NCBI GenBank assembly: GCA_964503965.1
Contig: CAZDCK010000004.1
Coordinates: forward strand, 62,001 to 126,000
Direction: 5' to 3'
Length of the DNA stretch: 64,000 nt
Source: Eutrophocola sp964503965
Lineage (GTDB): Bacteria > Pseudomonadota > Gammaproteobacteria > Pseudomonadales > Pseudohongiellaceae
Part shown: piece by piece, positions 54,296-61,785 of the stretch
Position numbering within the stretch: the stretch's first letter is position 1
How the letters are laid out: every line of letters begins with the position of its first letter
Notes under the pieces: model-generated
What the model saw: only the letters and a program-made list of their open reading frames with translations
The model's database searches: none
What the model was told of the DNA's origin: nothing
Translations under genes and position numbers: made by a program

Positions 54296-54497
54296 TGGCG
54301 GCCCACCGGGATTCAAACCGTTTTTCCTGGAAAGAATAACTGCAGTTAATGTACAGATTGAAGTGTTCGAGACGTGCTGATTGCTAATGCATGACAATCG
54401 GATTCTGAGTTAAGCCGTTAAATTTAAGACACAATGAATACGGCAGGATAAAGAAACTTTAAACCCGGCGTGTATGTAAATGTGTAACTCGTTACGC
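54296..54497. repeat. tRNA-like direct repeat A
   Basis: First of three diverged direct repeats (A 54296-54497, B 58030-58205, C 59409-59609). The left end read on the minus strand resembles a tRNA T-arm and 3' end (GGTTTGAATCCCGGTGGGCC-CCA type). About 95 bases further inside lies an anticodon-arm-like CGGATTCTGAGTTAA. The right end (GTGTATGTAAATGTGTAAC) matches the right end of C. It abuts the stop of the GH68-like gene, overlapping by a few bases. Interpretation as an attachment-site relic is inference. Confidence 0.6.
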
Positions 54498-55619
54498 CTC
54501 AGTTTTTGGGCCAGTCCTTTTTTCAAAAGCAGTAACTTCATCGTCAATGGTCAGTCTGCTCAGATCGATATAAAAGCCTCGCGGAAAAGTGAGCTGACGT
54601 GTTGCACCTGCACCTTCTGCGTAGGGTGCCATGCAATGCAGTATCTTGTTTTCATGTTCCGCTCTGATGATAGACATGCCGAACTGGTGGTTTGTCCCCT
54701 GAATAATGCTGGATGTAGTAGCGCCCGAGCTCCATCCCGATTTCAACGCATCCGACACATACAGCCTCATCACCATCGTAATCTCTGATTGCGGTTGGGA
54801 CTCTGATTGGCGGTTTGTAGTGGACACGCACAGAATGTATTTACCTGTCCCGGAATTGAAAATGACTTTGGGAACTTCCAGTTGGGTATATTCATTGTCA
54901 TCCGGCATGGTTACAGGGGGGAAGAGGGTCTCTACTGTGCAGTGATGTTTCTCATCCACCGCCAGTGAGGCAAGTCCAACGGCTCCTCTGTCAGGGCTGA
55001 CCTTGGCAGCCCAGGCCATCATCAGAGTGCCGTCAATATCGTAAAACAGGAAGGGGTCACGCCAGGCCAGGATAGGCCCGCCTTCCTCACCTTCCTTGCT
55101 GCCCATAGAGTCCTGGTCAGGTAGGTAATAGCCGGCTTTAAGTATTTTTTCACGATCTCTTAAGGGACAGAGAATGACATTACCATGGGTAAGCGTGTCT
55201 TCATGGCCACAATAACCGATGGCGAGTGACTGGATGAAGGGATGGTTTTCGTCTCCCTGGCCTATCCCCGTGTAGGCATGAAGTTTTCCGTCAGCGCCAA
55301 GGTTGAGCACGCCACCGCTCCAGATATTTCTGGCATCATGGGCGTCGCTTGCGATACCAGGTTTCTGGAAACATCCCTTATCCAGCCACTGATCCCCACC
55401 ATCAGCAGAATGGAAATGACGAATGTGAAATAAATAGCTATTTCTATCTGATGGTGAAATTGGTTGGCCATTACTGTCTTTCCTGGCCAGGGCCAGGCAG
55501 TACAGATCGATTCCGGAATCTGCTTCGCAGCACCATGAGTCCCAGAGAAACAAGTCAGGATGGACAATGCCATTTCTGAAAAGCTGTGTTGCTGGTGGCG
55601 GTATTGGGGGTTCAATCAC
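54492..55619 (-). CDS. GH68/GH32-clan beta-fructosidase-like protein
   Basis: About 375 residues if started at GTG (55617-55619), which follows AGGG and lies 11 bases past the transporter stop; a TTG at 55671-55673 would overlap the transporter by 44 bases. Clan GH-J residues are visible: LWDSW (nucleophile Asp27), IWSGG, WRDPFLFYD (stabiliser Asp188) and EYTQLEVPKV (acid/base Glu248). The WDSW and RDP arrangement matches GH68 (levansucrase/beta-fructofuranosidase), though it diverges around the acid/base. No signal peptide, so probably cytoplasmic cleavage of sucrose or short fructans after import. Last gene of the kinase-transporter-hydrolase operon. Confidence 0.72.
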   Translation of the reverse strand: MIEPPIPPPATQLFRNGIVHPDLFLWDSWCCEADSGIDLYCLALARKDSNGQPISPSDRNSYLFHIRHFHSADGGDQWLDKGCFQKPGIASDAHDARNIWSGGVLNLGADGKLHAYTGIGQGDENHPFIQSLAIGYCGHEDTLTHGNVILCPLRDREKILKAGYYLPDQDSMGSKEGEEGGPILAWRDPFLFYDIDGTLMMAWAAKVSPDRGAVGLASLAVDEKHHCTVETLFPPVTMPDDNEYTQLEVPKVIFNSGTGKYILCVSTTNRQSESQPQSEITMVMRLYVSDALKSGWSSGATTSSIIQGTNHQFGMSIIRAEHENKILHCMAPYAEGAGATRQLTFPRGFYIDLSRLTIDDEVTAFEKRTGPKTEA

Positions 55620-55629
55620 ACTGGCAGCC

Positions 55630-57015
55630 CTATTCGCTTTTCGAGGAATGCCGTGCCAGCAGTTCTTCTTCAATGGTAGTGAGTGTTTTGCGATTGATAT
55701 CGTAGAAAAACATCATCAAGCCAGCCCCGAGAAAGAAAATAGCTGGAGCCACATTGAACATCAGTCGGATGCCTGTAATGGCAGACTCCGTCTGCACTTC
55801 ATTGGCGATAAAACCGAAGACTGCGAGGATATAACCCGGTAATGCGGCTCCCATTGCTGAACCAAACTTGAGTGAAAACATCGAGGCAGAAATAGTCAGG
55901 CCGGCTGTTTGTTTGCCTGTTTTCCATTCGCCATAGTGGGCGCAGTCAGTGTACATGGCAAACAGAAGTGTGATGACCACACCAAAGGTAAATATTCCCA
56001 AACTGTGCACCAGGACGATAAGTGAATAGGATTCAGGAGGAATGATGAAACACAGTAAAAGCAGGGCGGTGTGCAGTACATTCATGCAGACCATAAGATG
56101 ATGCTTTTCGAAAATTTTCAGCAGCCCTGGTGTGATAAGTGCACCAATCAATTGCCCGATCAGCCCGCATGAGGTGAGAATGGCTGTTCTGTCGAAGATC
56201 AGAAAAACAGTAGTATCTTCTGTTTGCAGATAGTACTTAAGGTAAAAAACGATAGAGGCAAACCGGGCATTCAGGCCAACTACCACCAGTATGCTGGTTA
56301 CGCCCAGAATCAGCCAGGATCGGTTGCTGATTAATGCCGACAGGTCGTTCCGGATTGGCGATGAATGTCGGGGTAGCTGGACCCGCTCACGGGTGAAAAA
56401 AAAGGTAGTCCAGAAAAGCAGTATCGATAGTGCTGCAAAAAGCACAATGGTGAGACGAAATCCCTGTAGCTGGTCCCCGTTACCCAGCCAGCTTACCAGG
56501 GGAGTGGCGAGGGCACCGACAGACAGTGTGCCCAGGGAGGCAAAAATGAAGCGGTACTGTGTAGCCTTTGTGCGTTCTTCCGACACGGGAGAAATGACGG
56601 CCAGCAACGCCGAGTAGGGGACGTTAATGGCGGTATAGGCCAGCATCACCAGGGTATAGGTTATATAGGCATAGATTAATTTCCCCAGTTGAGAAAATTC
56701 AGGGCCAAGAAAAAGCAGGTATCCCATGATGGCATAGGGAATCGTCATCCAGAGTAGATAAGGGCGGTATTTGCCCCAGCGTGTATGGGTGCGATCAGCA
56801 ATCAGACCCATGACAGGGTCACTGATGGCATCGACAATCTTGGTGACCAGTAGCATGGTGGCTGCCGAGGCTGGTGAAAGGCCAAAGACATCGGTGTAGT
56901 AATACAGCAGGAACAGCCCAAAAAATCCCATGTAGAAATTGGAGGCCATATCGCCAAGGCCGTAGGCAGCTTTTTCACCGAACGACAGTTTTGCTGTGGG
57001 CTTGGATGTAATCAT
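55630..57015 (-). CDS. GPH-family sugar:cation symporter
   Basis: 461 residues, twelve-helix MFS_2/GPH transporter. Family signals: KLSFGEKAAYGLGDMASNFY, then LVTKIVDAISDPVMGLIADRTHTRWGKYRPYLLW, and a central TQYRF segment. Members import melibiose, glucuronides, xylosides or sucrose with Na+ or H+. Between a ROK kinase (14 bases upstream) and a beta-fructosidase-like gene, a sucrose or fructo-oligosaccharide substrate is likely. Confidence 0.92.
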   Translation of the reverse strand: MITSKPTAKLSFGEKAAYGLGDMASNFYMGFFGLFLLYYYTDVFGLSPASAATMLLVTKIVDAISDPVMGLIADRTHTRWGKYRPYLLWMTIPYAIMGYLLFLGPEFSQLGKLIYAYITYTLVMLAYTAINVPYSALLAVISPVSEERTKATQYRFIFASLGTLSVGALATPLVSWLGNGDQLQGFRLTIVLFAALSILLFWTTFFFTRERVQLPRHSSPIRNDLSALISNRSWLILGVTSILVVVGLNARFASIVFYLKYYLQTEDTTVFLIFDRTAILTSCGLIGQLIGALITPGLLKIFEKHHLMVCMNVLHTALLLLCFIIPPESYSLIVLVHSLGIFTFGVVITLLFAMYTDCAHYGEWKTGKQTAGLTISASMFSLKFGSAMGAALPGYILAVFGFIANEVQTESAITGIRLMFNVAPAIFFLGAGLMMFFYDINRKTLTTIEEELLARHSSKSE

Positions 57016-57029
57016 GGATCCCGTAATAG

Positions 57030-57938
57030 TCAGTCCCTGGTAAGCATGGCTGCACCGAAAACACCGGCGCTGTCACCCAGTTTGGGTTTCAGGAGCTTGC
57101 CATGGAAGTGATGATTGAATATATGCTGGTCTATTTCAGCAGGGGCCAGCTGATAAAGTTGCTCGATATTGCCAACACCACCGCCGATGACAATGGCATC
57201 CGGATCCAGCACGTTGATGACCTGGCAGAGCGCCTGGCCGAACATTTCTGCCAGGCGCTGGATCGTGGCTCCCGCATGTTCGTCTTTCTCGGTCAGACTG
57301 GCTATTTCTTTCAATGCAAGAGAGTTGCCGCTTAGTTTTGTATAGAACCTTTCCAATGCTGGCCCCGAGAGGACAGTTTCCACGCAGCCCGTGTTGCCGC
57401 AGTAGCAGGACTCACCTGGCGTTTCCAGCCTGATATGGCCCCATTCACCAGCTATACCGTGCAGGCCATTGAGCACCTTGCCGTTGAAAACGATGCCACC
57501 ACCGACGCCAGTACCCATGATGACGCCAAAGACCAATTTTGCCTCTGGGCATTTATCCGGTATGACACCGAGTAATGTTTCAGCCAGTGCGAAGCAGTTG
57601 GCGTCATTGGCCATGACGACTGGCATACCCAGAAGTGCCTCCAGCTCTTTGTTGAGAGGGACGCCGTTAAGGCAGGTCGTGTTGGAGTTTTTTAACAGGT
57701 CAGTTTCGCTATCGAGCGTGCCCGGTGTTCCAATGCCGAGGAGTTTTGGTTCGGTACCAGTGGCAATTTTGGCATCTTCTACCAGGCTTTGTATGCGGGA
57801 AAGAATATGGGCTACGCCTCTATCGCTTTCCGTGTTGGTGCGCTCCCTGAACTGAACTTCAAAAGTGTCCTTTGTTAAAACGGCACATTCGATCTTGGTG
57901 CCGCCAAGATCGATTCCCCAGAGTAATTCTTGTGTCAT
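57030..57938 (-). CDS. ROK-family sugar kinase, probable fructokinase
   Basis: 302 residues. ATP motif GIDLGGTKIE at the N-terminus, catalytic Asp in MANDANCFALAE, ROK zinc motif ESCYCGNTGCVE (about 177-188) and GEWGHIRLE. Phosphorylates a free hexose in the cytoplasm. Context (fructosidase-like enzyme plus sugar symporter) favours fructose or glucose. First gene of the three-gene islet bounded by repeats A and B. Confidence 0.9.
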   Translation of the reverse strand: MTQELLWGIDLGGTKIECAVLTKDTFEVQFRERTNTESDRGVAHILSRIQSLVEDAKIATGTEPKLLGIGTPGTLDSETDLLKNSNTTCLNGVPLNKELEALLGMPVVMANDANCFALAETLLGVIPDKCPEAKLVFGVIMGTGVGGGIVFNGKVLNGLHGIAGEWGHIRLETPGESCYCGNTGCVETVLSGPALERFYTKLSGNSLALKEIASLTEKDEHAGATIQRLAEMFGQALCQVINVLDPDAIVIGGGVGNIEQLYQLAPAEIDQHIFNHHFHGKLLKPKLGDSAGVFGAAMLTRD

Positions 57939-58029
57939 TTAGAATGATCTGATTATTAGTATCAACCCTATATTAGAGTGGGAGAGAGAAAGAAGAAAGT
58001 AATTGGGGGAGAGTTATAGATTAATAAAA

Positions 58030-58205
58030 TGGTGGGTCGACCAGGACAGGATCGTTGATCCTTGAGAGAGTAGTTGAGGTTGCTGCCCTGGAAGAGTGTT
58101 CGAGACTTACCGGTTATTCATGAAAGAAAAACGGTAAATATTCTTCAATAATTATAAGTTAACTAGCAATTATTTTCAGGGTACAAGCAAGTGTGCAAGT
58201 AAACC
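58030..58205. repeat. tRNA-like direct repeat B
   Basis: Second copy. Left end TGGTGGGTCGACCAGGACAGG is a diverged form of C's TGGTGGGCCCACCAGGACTCG. The middle GTGTTCGAGAC...ATGAAAGAAAAACGG matches A and C in turn, and the right end ACAAGCAAGTGTGCAA matches GAGCAAGTGTGTAA of C. About 25 bases shorter than A and C. Its right end touches the start of the CEMIP remnant. Confidence 0.6.
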
Positions 58206-58212
58206 AAATTAC

Positions 58213-58404
58213 TCTGTCCACTTTGATTATAGAAATGCTGCTACCGACTCCAAAAAGTGCAACATGGACGCCTTACGCCAGGTGAACTCAACCGCATGGT
58301 TCAAGGATGACGATGCCGTGTGGTTGAAGCTTATGGCCGATGCGCCTGTCAAGGAGGTGATTCGCCCAACGGATCTGCAGACCAGTATCACAATTGGCTG
58401 CTAA
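58213..58404 (+). pseudogene. C-terminal remnant of a fourth CEMIP-like gene
   Basis: An open frame of about 64 codons ending TAA at 58402-58404. From the ATG at 58264 it reads MDALRQVNSTAWF, VWLKLM and RPTDLQTSITIGC, matching the extreme C-terminus of CEMIP-like protein 2 (DALRQAKETSWF, MWVKLV, RPTDLQASITVSR). Similarity continues upstream in frame (RNAATDSKKCN against TNAASGMKQRS) to about 58213, then ends at repeat B. A decayed copy of the paralogue's terminator follows. No start signal or G8/beta-helix part remains. Confidence 0.85.
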
Positions 58405-58424
58405 ATCAGATTCAGCCTGACAAC

Positions 58425-58453
58425 AAAGCCCTCGGATTTATGCCGATTTTTTT
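58425..58453 (+). terminator. Decayed terminator after the CEMIP remnant
   Basis: AAAGCCCTCGG followed by CCGA and T7: the left arm equals that of the intact terminator after CEMIP-like gene 2 (18588-18618), but the right arm has shrunk to CCGA, leaving only 4 bp of stem. It supports common origin of remnant and gene 2. Confidence 0.6.
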
Positions 58454-58603
58454 ACTTTAGGGGATACATCAAAAGGGACAGAACTACCTGATTTCATTTA
58501 TTTACCAGCATCATGCTGGACGAATGTCCTCGAGCACTTTATCCTGAGCCTCAATCCCATTTTTTTAATTGGCTTCCAGTATCTTCCTGTAAAGGCAAAT
58601 TTC

Positions 58604-59197
58604 ATGACATTCACATTACGTAAGCTGGTATTTATCAGCACGCTCACGCTGAGCGCCATGAGCGCTCAGGCACATTTCAAGCTTGAAAGCCCGGCCTCCT
58701 GGATTGAGGAAGACGAGCGCGGCGATCCCCAGAAAATGGCGCCCTGTGGGGGTACGGTTGCAGAGGGTGGCACACGCACTGGTGCCGTCACGGAAGTGAC
58801 TGGCGGCAGCATGTTGCGTGTGGCGATTGAGGAAACCATATACCACCCCGGTCACTACCGGATTGCCCTGGCCAGGCGCATCAACTGGCTGCCTGCAGAT
58901 ACTGAAGCCGTGATGAAGGAGACTGACAGGGGACCACGCTCGGATTACTTTCCTGTGGCCGACAATCCTTCGGCGCCGGTTCTCGTCGATGGGCTGTGGG
59001 CCAACCAGGTCAGGCGTACCGGGCCCCAGGAAACCGAGATACGTATTCCCAATATTGATTGCGAAGGCTGTTTCCTGCAGGTGGTGCAGTTCATGGAAGA
59101 GCATCCCGGCTTCCGTGAGGGCGGCTTTACCTATCATCACTGCGCAATACTCAACATCACTTCCGATTCCAGCCAGACCTTGGATGAAGGCTGGTAG
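58604..59197 (+). CDS. Small exported protein with LPMO-like histidine features
   Basis: 197 residues. Signal peptide 1-23 predicted to be cut before His24 (AQA/HFKLESP), leaving an N-terminal histidine as in copper lytic polysaccharide monooxygenases. Further conserved-looking residues: HPGHYR (His81, His84), YHHCA (His178, His179), and cysteines 48, 153, 156 and 180 that could form two disulfides (CGG, CEGC, HHC). The pattern resembles a family annotated as polysaccharide-monooxygenase-like; activity is not proven. It sits between repeats B and C, just after the CEMIP remnant. Alternative: a copper-binding or structural exported protein. Confidence 0.68.
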   Translation: MTFTLRKLVFISTLTLSAMSAQAHFKLESPASWIEEDERGDPQKMAPCGGTVAEGGTRTGAVTEVTGGSMLRVAIEETIYHPGHYRIALARRINWLPADTEAVMKETDRGPRSDYFPVADNPSAPVLVDGLWANQVRRTGPQETEIRIPNIDCEGCFLQVVQFMEEHPGFREGGFTYHHCAILNITSDSSQTLDEGW

Positions 59198-59408
59198 CAA
59201 ATCCCTGTATTCAAGGGAGTTGAAAGACTCTGGAATAGCTGTTGCTGGTCTCCGGTGAGAAGGGGATTGTGCGCTACTTCTTGCTTTTCTCCGACAGTGA
59301 TCCTTTTGTTATTCAGAATGGTTTGGTTACTTTATTCTGGACCTGTATTTGTATGTAAGAAGGAAAGTGAAAAGTATTTGAGTATTTAAAGACTTGCTAA
59401 ATGGAACT

Positions 59409-59609
59409 TGGTGGGCCCACCAGGACTCGAACCGTTTATCCTGCAAAGGGTTGTTGATGTTACTGTGCTGATTATCCGATTTGTGACATACCGATTGTTG
59501 ATGAAAGACAAACGGATTATGAGTTAATTCATAGGTCTTTATTTCAATATAAAACTATAAGTTATAAAGGTAGGAGTTACAGTGTGTGAGCAAGTGTGTA
59601 ACTGGTAAC
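59409..59609. repeat. tRNA-like direct repeat C
   Basis: Best preserved copy. Minus strand: GGTTCGAGTCC then TGGTGGGCCCACCA (T-arm, acceptor and CCA of a tRNA), and about 75 bases away AACTCATAATCCGTTTGTC, like the anticodon arm of a CAU tRNA (Ile2/Met). The two tRNA-like segments are in the right order but separated by unrelated sequence, so this is not a working tRNA. Right end GTGTGTGAGCAAGTGTGTAACTGG. Confidence 0.65.
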
Positions 59610-59657
59610 TGATCTCCTCATGTATATTTGAGCCTCTATTTATTCTTTAGGCGTTAG

Positions 59658-60598
59658 TTACGGGCTCCATTTTGATACTGCACCCATAAAAACCAGCGTT
59701 TCGTCTCCAGCTACGAAATCCCCGGGTGGGAAATAGCTGAGTTTGACGACCATTGTTTCTGTGTCCGGATCGATGTAGATATACTGTCCCTGCAAACCTA
59801 TCGCGGCGAACGCCTCGCTACCTCCCATAGTCCTCCACTGCAGTCCATATCCTCCGCGCTCGTTGTCCTCTTCACTACTTGGGCGTGTGGATGCCGCGAT
59901 CCAGCAGCCATTGGCAACGCCGTTATCAAGCACCATCTGCCCGAAGCGGGTATATTTTTCACCAGTGAGGCGATGTGGTTGCTGGCTGCAATACCGGGAT
60001 TGGCAAAGTCATAGCAATCTTAATAATCCACGCCTGAACGCATCTGCATGACATGACGGATAGAGACACCCTCATAACCGCTACCAGTGAGTTCTGGAGG
60101 TAGTCGGATATAGAAGTGTGCAGGGAATCGATCAGGTCATCATCCAGGATGCAAGCTATCAGAATTGACGGGATCGATTTGGTCATCGACCAGGCGATGA
60201 AGCGGGAGTCTGGTGTTGCGTTGTTGCGGTGGATCTCGCTGACAATCTTGCCATCTTTCATTACCAGAAGGGCGTTGGTATAGGTGCATTCGAGGAATTC
60301 ATGCGTATCGCAGGTATTGCCCTCCCTGGTATAGGAGAATGTCTGCTCATGCTCAATGCGGGGGCTCCCAGACCGGTCCACTGCGTGACACTGTCCGGGT
60401 GGTGAACAGTTGGTCCATTTCCCGAAAAGCCAGGGCGCTGATATTGTTGTCCAGCATATGCCAATGCAGAATCTGGACAGCTACAGGGATATCCGATTCC
60501 TGATCCTGTAGTGGAAGAAGTAGTATCTGCTGGGCGTTAATAGCAGTCGTCTGACAGGCCATAAATGACGTAATAAACAGGCTTTTTAATAATCTCAT
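59658..60598 (-). pseudogene. Broken serine hydrolase (class C beta-lactamase/6-aminohexanoate-dimer hydrolase type)
   Basis: One gene spread over several frames. The 5' part (60353-60598) has a signal peptide and FREMDQLFTTRTVSRSGPVW. The next frame (to about 60100) has the catalytic SMTKS (S-x-x-K) motif within RFIAWSMTKSIPS. A frameshift near 60110 moves to GYEGVSIRHVMQMRSGVDY, which hits a stop near 60020; the same frame continues as DFANPGIAASNHIASLVKNIPAS. Another shift near 59950 leads to the C-terminal QMVLDNGVANGCW, GGYGLQW and GQYIYIDPDTETMVVKLS. At least three frameshifts and one stop, so inactive. The intact enzyme would be a secreted EstB/NylB-like amidase or esterase. Confidence 0.82.
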
Positions 60599-60701
60599 AG
60601 TTTCTTCCAGTATATTGAAGCATATAGGCTGATGGCGTTATGCTTCTTCTCTGAACATTTAACTCACTATTGGATAATCCCAATGACCGAGGAGTGTTGC
60701 C

Positions 60702-61445
60702 ATGCAACAATCACCTGCGGAAGCTGAACTCAATCATCTTGCTGACCTCTGTAGTTCTTTACATCTCACCAGCAATGCCGGAAATGTGGGTGAATATCTT
60801 CTAGAACCAATAGCTTCAGTATTGGGGGCAGAGTCCGCAGCATACCGACACTTGTCGCTTCGGAAGGGAAGGCCCCACATCCTTGAACTCACCAGTATCG
60901 GAGTTTCCAATTCTGTAGCTGACGACTACCTTTCGCATTTTCACCAGTTTGATCCATTCCTGGAAAGTTTATGCGGAAGCCTGGATATTCAGAATCGGAT
61001 GCAAGCCGTCCCATCTCAAGAATCTTCTATGTACTCCTATTTTCATGAATTCCTCAAGCCAAATGGTCTGGTACATCATGCGGGTTTCCTGCTTAGAGAC
61101 AGGAATGCAAGGCAGGCCTGGATCTTCAATTTTCACCGCCCTGCCTCTTGCCCGGAATTCGCGTCACTAGAGCTGGCACGTGCCCGCCTGATTGAAACAT
61201 GTTTGCAAGGCCAGGCATCAAATGCCTCCACGGTAAGCATCGGAAATCCCTTTCCCCGTGATCTGACCACGCTGACCACTCGAGAATATGAGGTCGTTCA
61301 GGCGATAGCGGGTGGCTTCTCGAACAAACATATTGCTGCTCGATTGGATATTAGCCCTCGTACAGTGGAAAACCACCTCCGTAATATCTATGAAAAGCTG
61401 AATATCCACACGCGAACACAATTACTGTCCTTGCTGCACCAGTAA
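60702..61445 (+). CDS. LuxR-type transcriptional regulator
   Basis: 247 residues. C-terminal GerE helix-turn-helix (about 185-245): LTTREYEVVQAIAGGFSNKHIAARLDISPRTVENHLRNIYEKL. The N-terminal about 170 residues resemble a sensory or PAS/GAF-like domain (YLLEPIASVLGAESAAYRHLS...FDPFLES), without the residues of acyl-homoserine-lactone receptors that I would expect, so the ligand is unknown. It could control the downstream amidohydrolase/amine oxidase genes. Confidence 0.9.
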   Translation: MQQSPAEAELNHLADLCSSLHLTSNAGNVGEYLLEPIASVLGAESAAYRHLSLRKGRPHILELTSIGVSNSVADDYLSHFHQFDPFLESLCGSLDIQNRMQAVPSQESSMYSYFHEFLKPNGLVHHAGFLLRDRNARQAWIFNFHRPASCPEFASLELARARLIETCLQGQASNASTVSIGNPFPRDLTTLTTREYEVVQAIAGGFSNKHIAARLDISPRTVENHLRNIYEKLNIHTRTQLLSLLHQ

Positions 61446-61785
61446 GAGGGGCATCGACAGTCCAGTCTTTATAACCCTGCGATTGCCTTACACATAGACT
61501 GCAGGAATTCCTTCATCAACTGAAAGTCATGAAACCATTGATGGTCATCAGAATGGTATTCACAGAGGTCTTCCACTTAGTGATGTTTGGCAATACAAGC
61601 GGCTTTATTTTCACTATACCCCCCAAGTTGATCCAAAGAATAAGTATTTTCCCCTATGGGTGATTTCCACAAGGTATGAGCAATTTCCGCTATTGCTTTT
61701 TTGGAGATGATTGCATGTACTGTATGAAATTATCCGGGATGCCATCTGGCCCCGGGTCGCTGATCGGATACAGGAGACAAAAATC
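61446..61785. other. Intergenic region, probable promoter
   Basis: About 340 bases between the LuxR-type gene and the amidohydrolase. No gene, clear terminator or long palindrome was seen. AGGAG at 61772-61776 precedes the ATG at 61786. Confidence 0.4.

Noticed and set aside
59409..59609. Functional tRNA gene
   Set aside because: The T-arm/acceptor and anticodon-arm-like pieces are separated by about 75 bases and no D-arm or 5' acceptor strand pairs with them.
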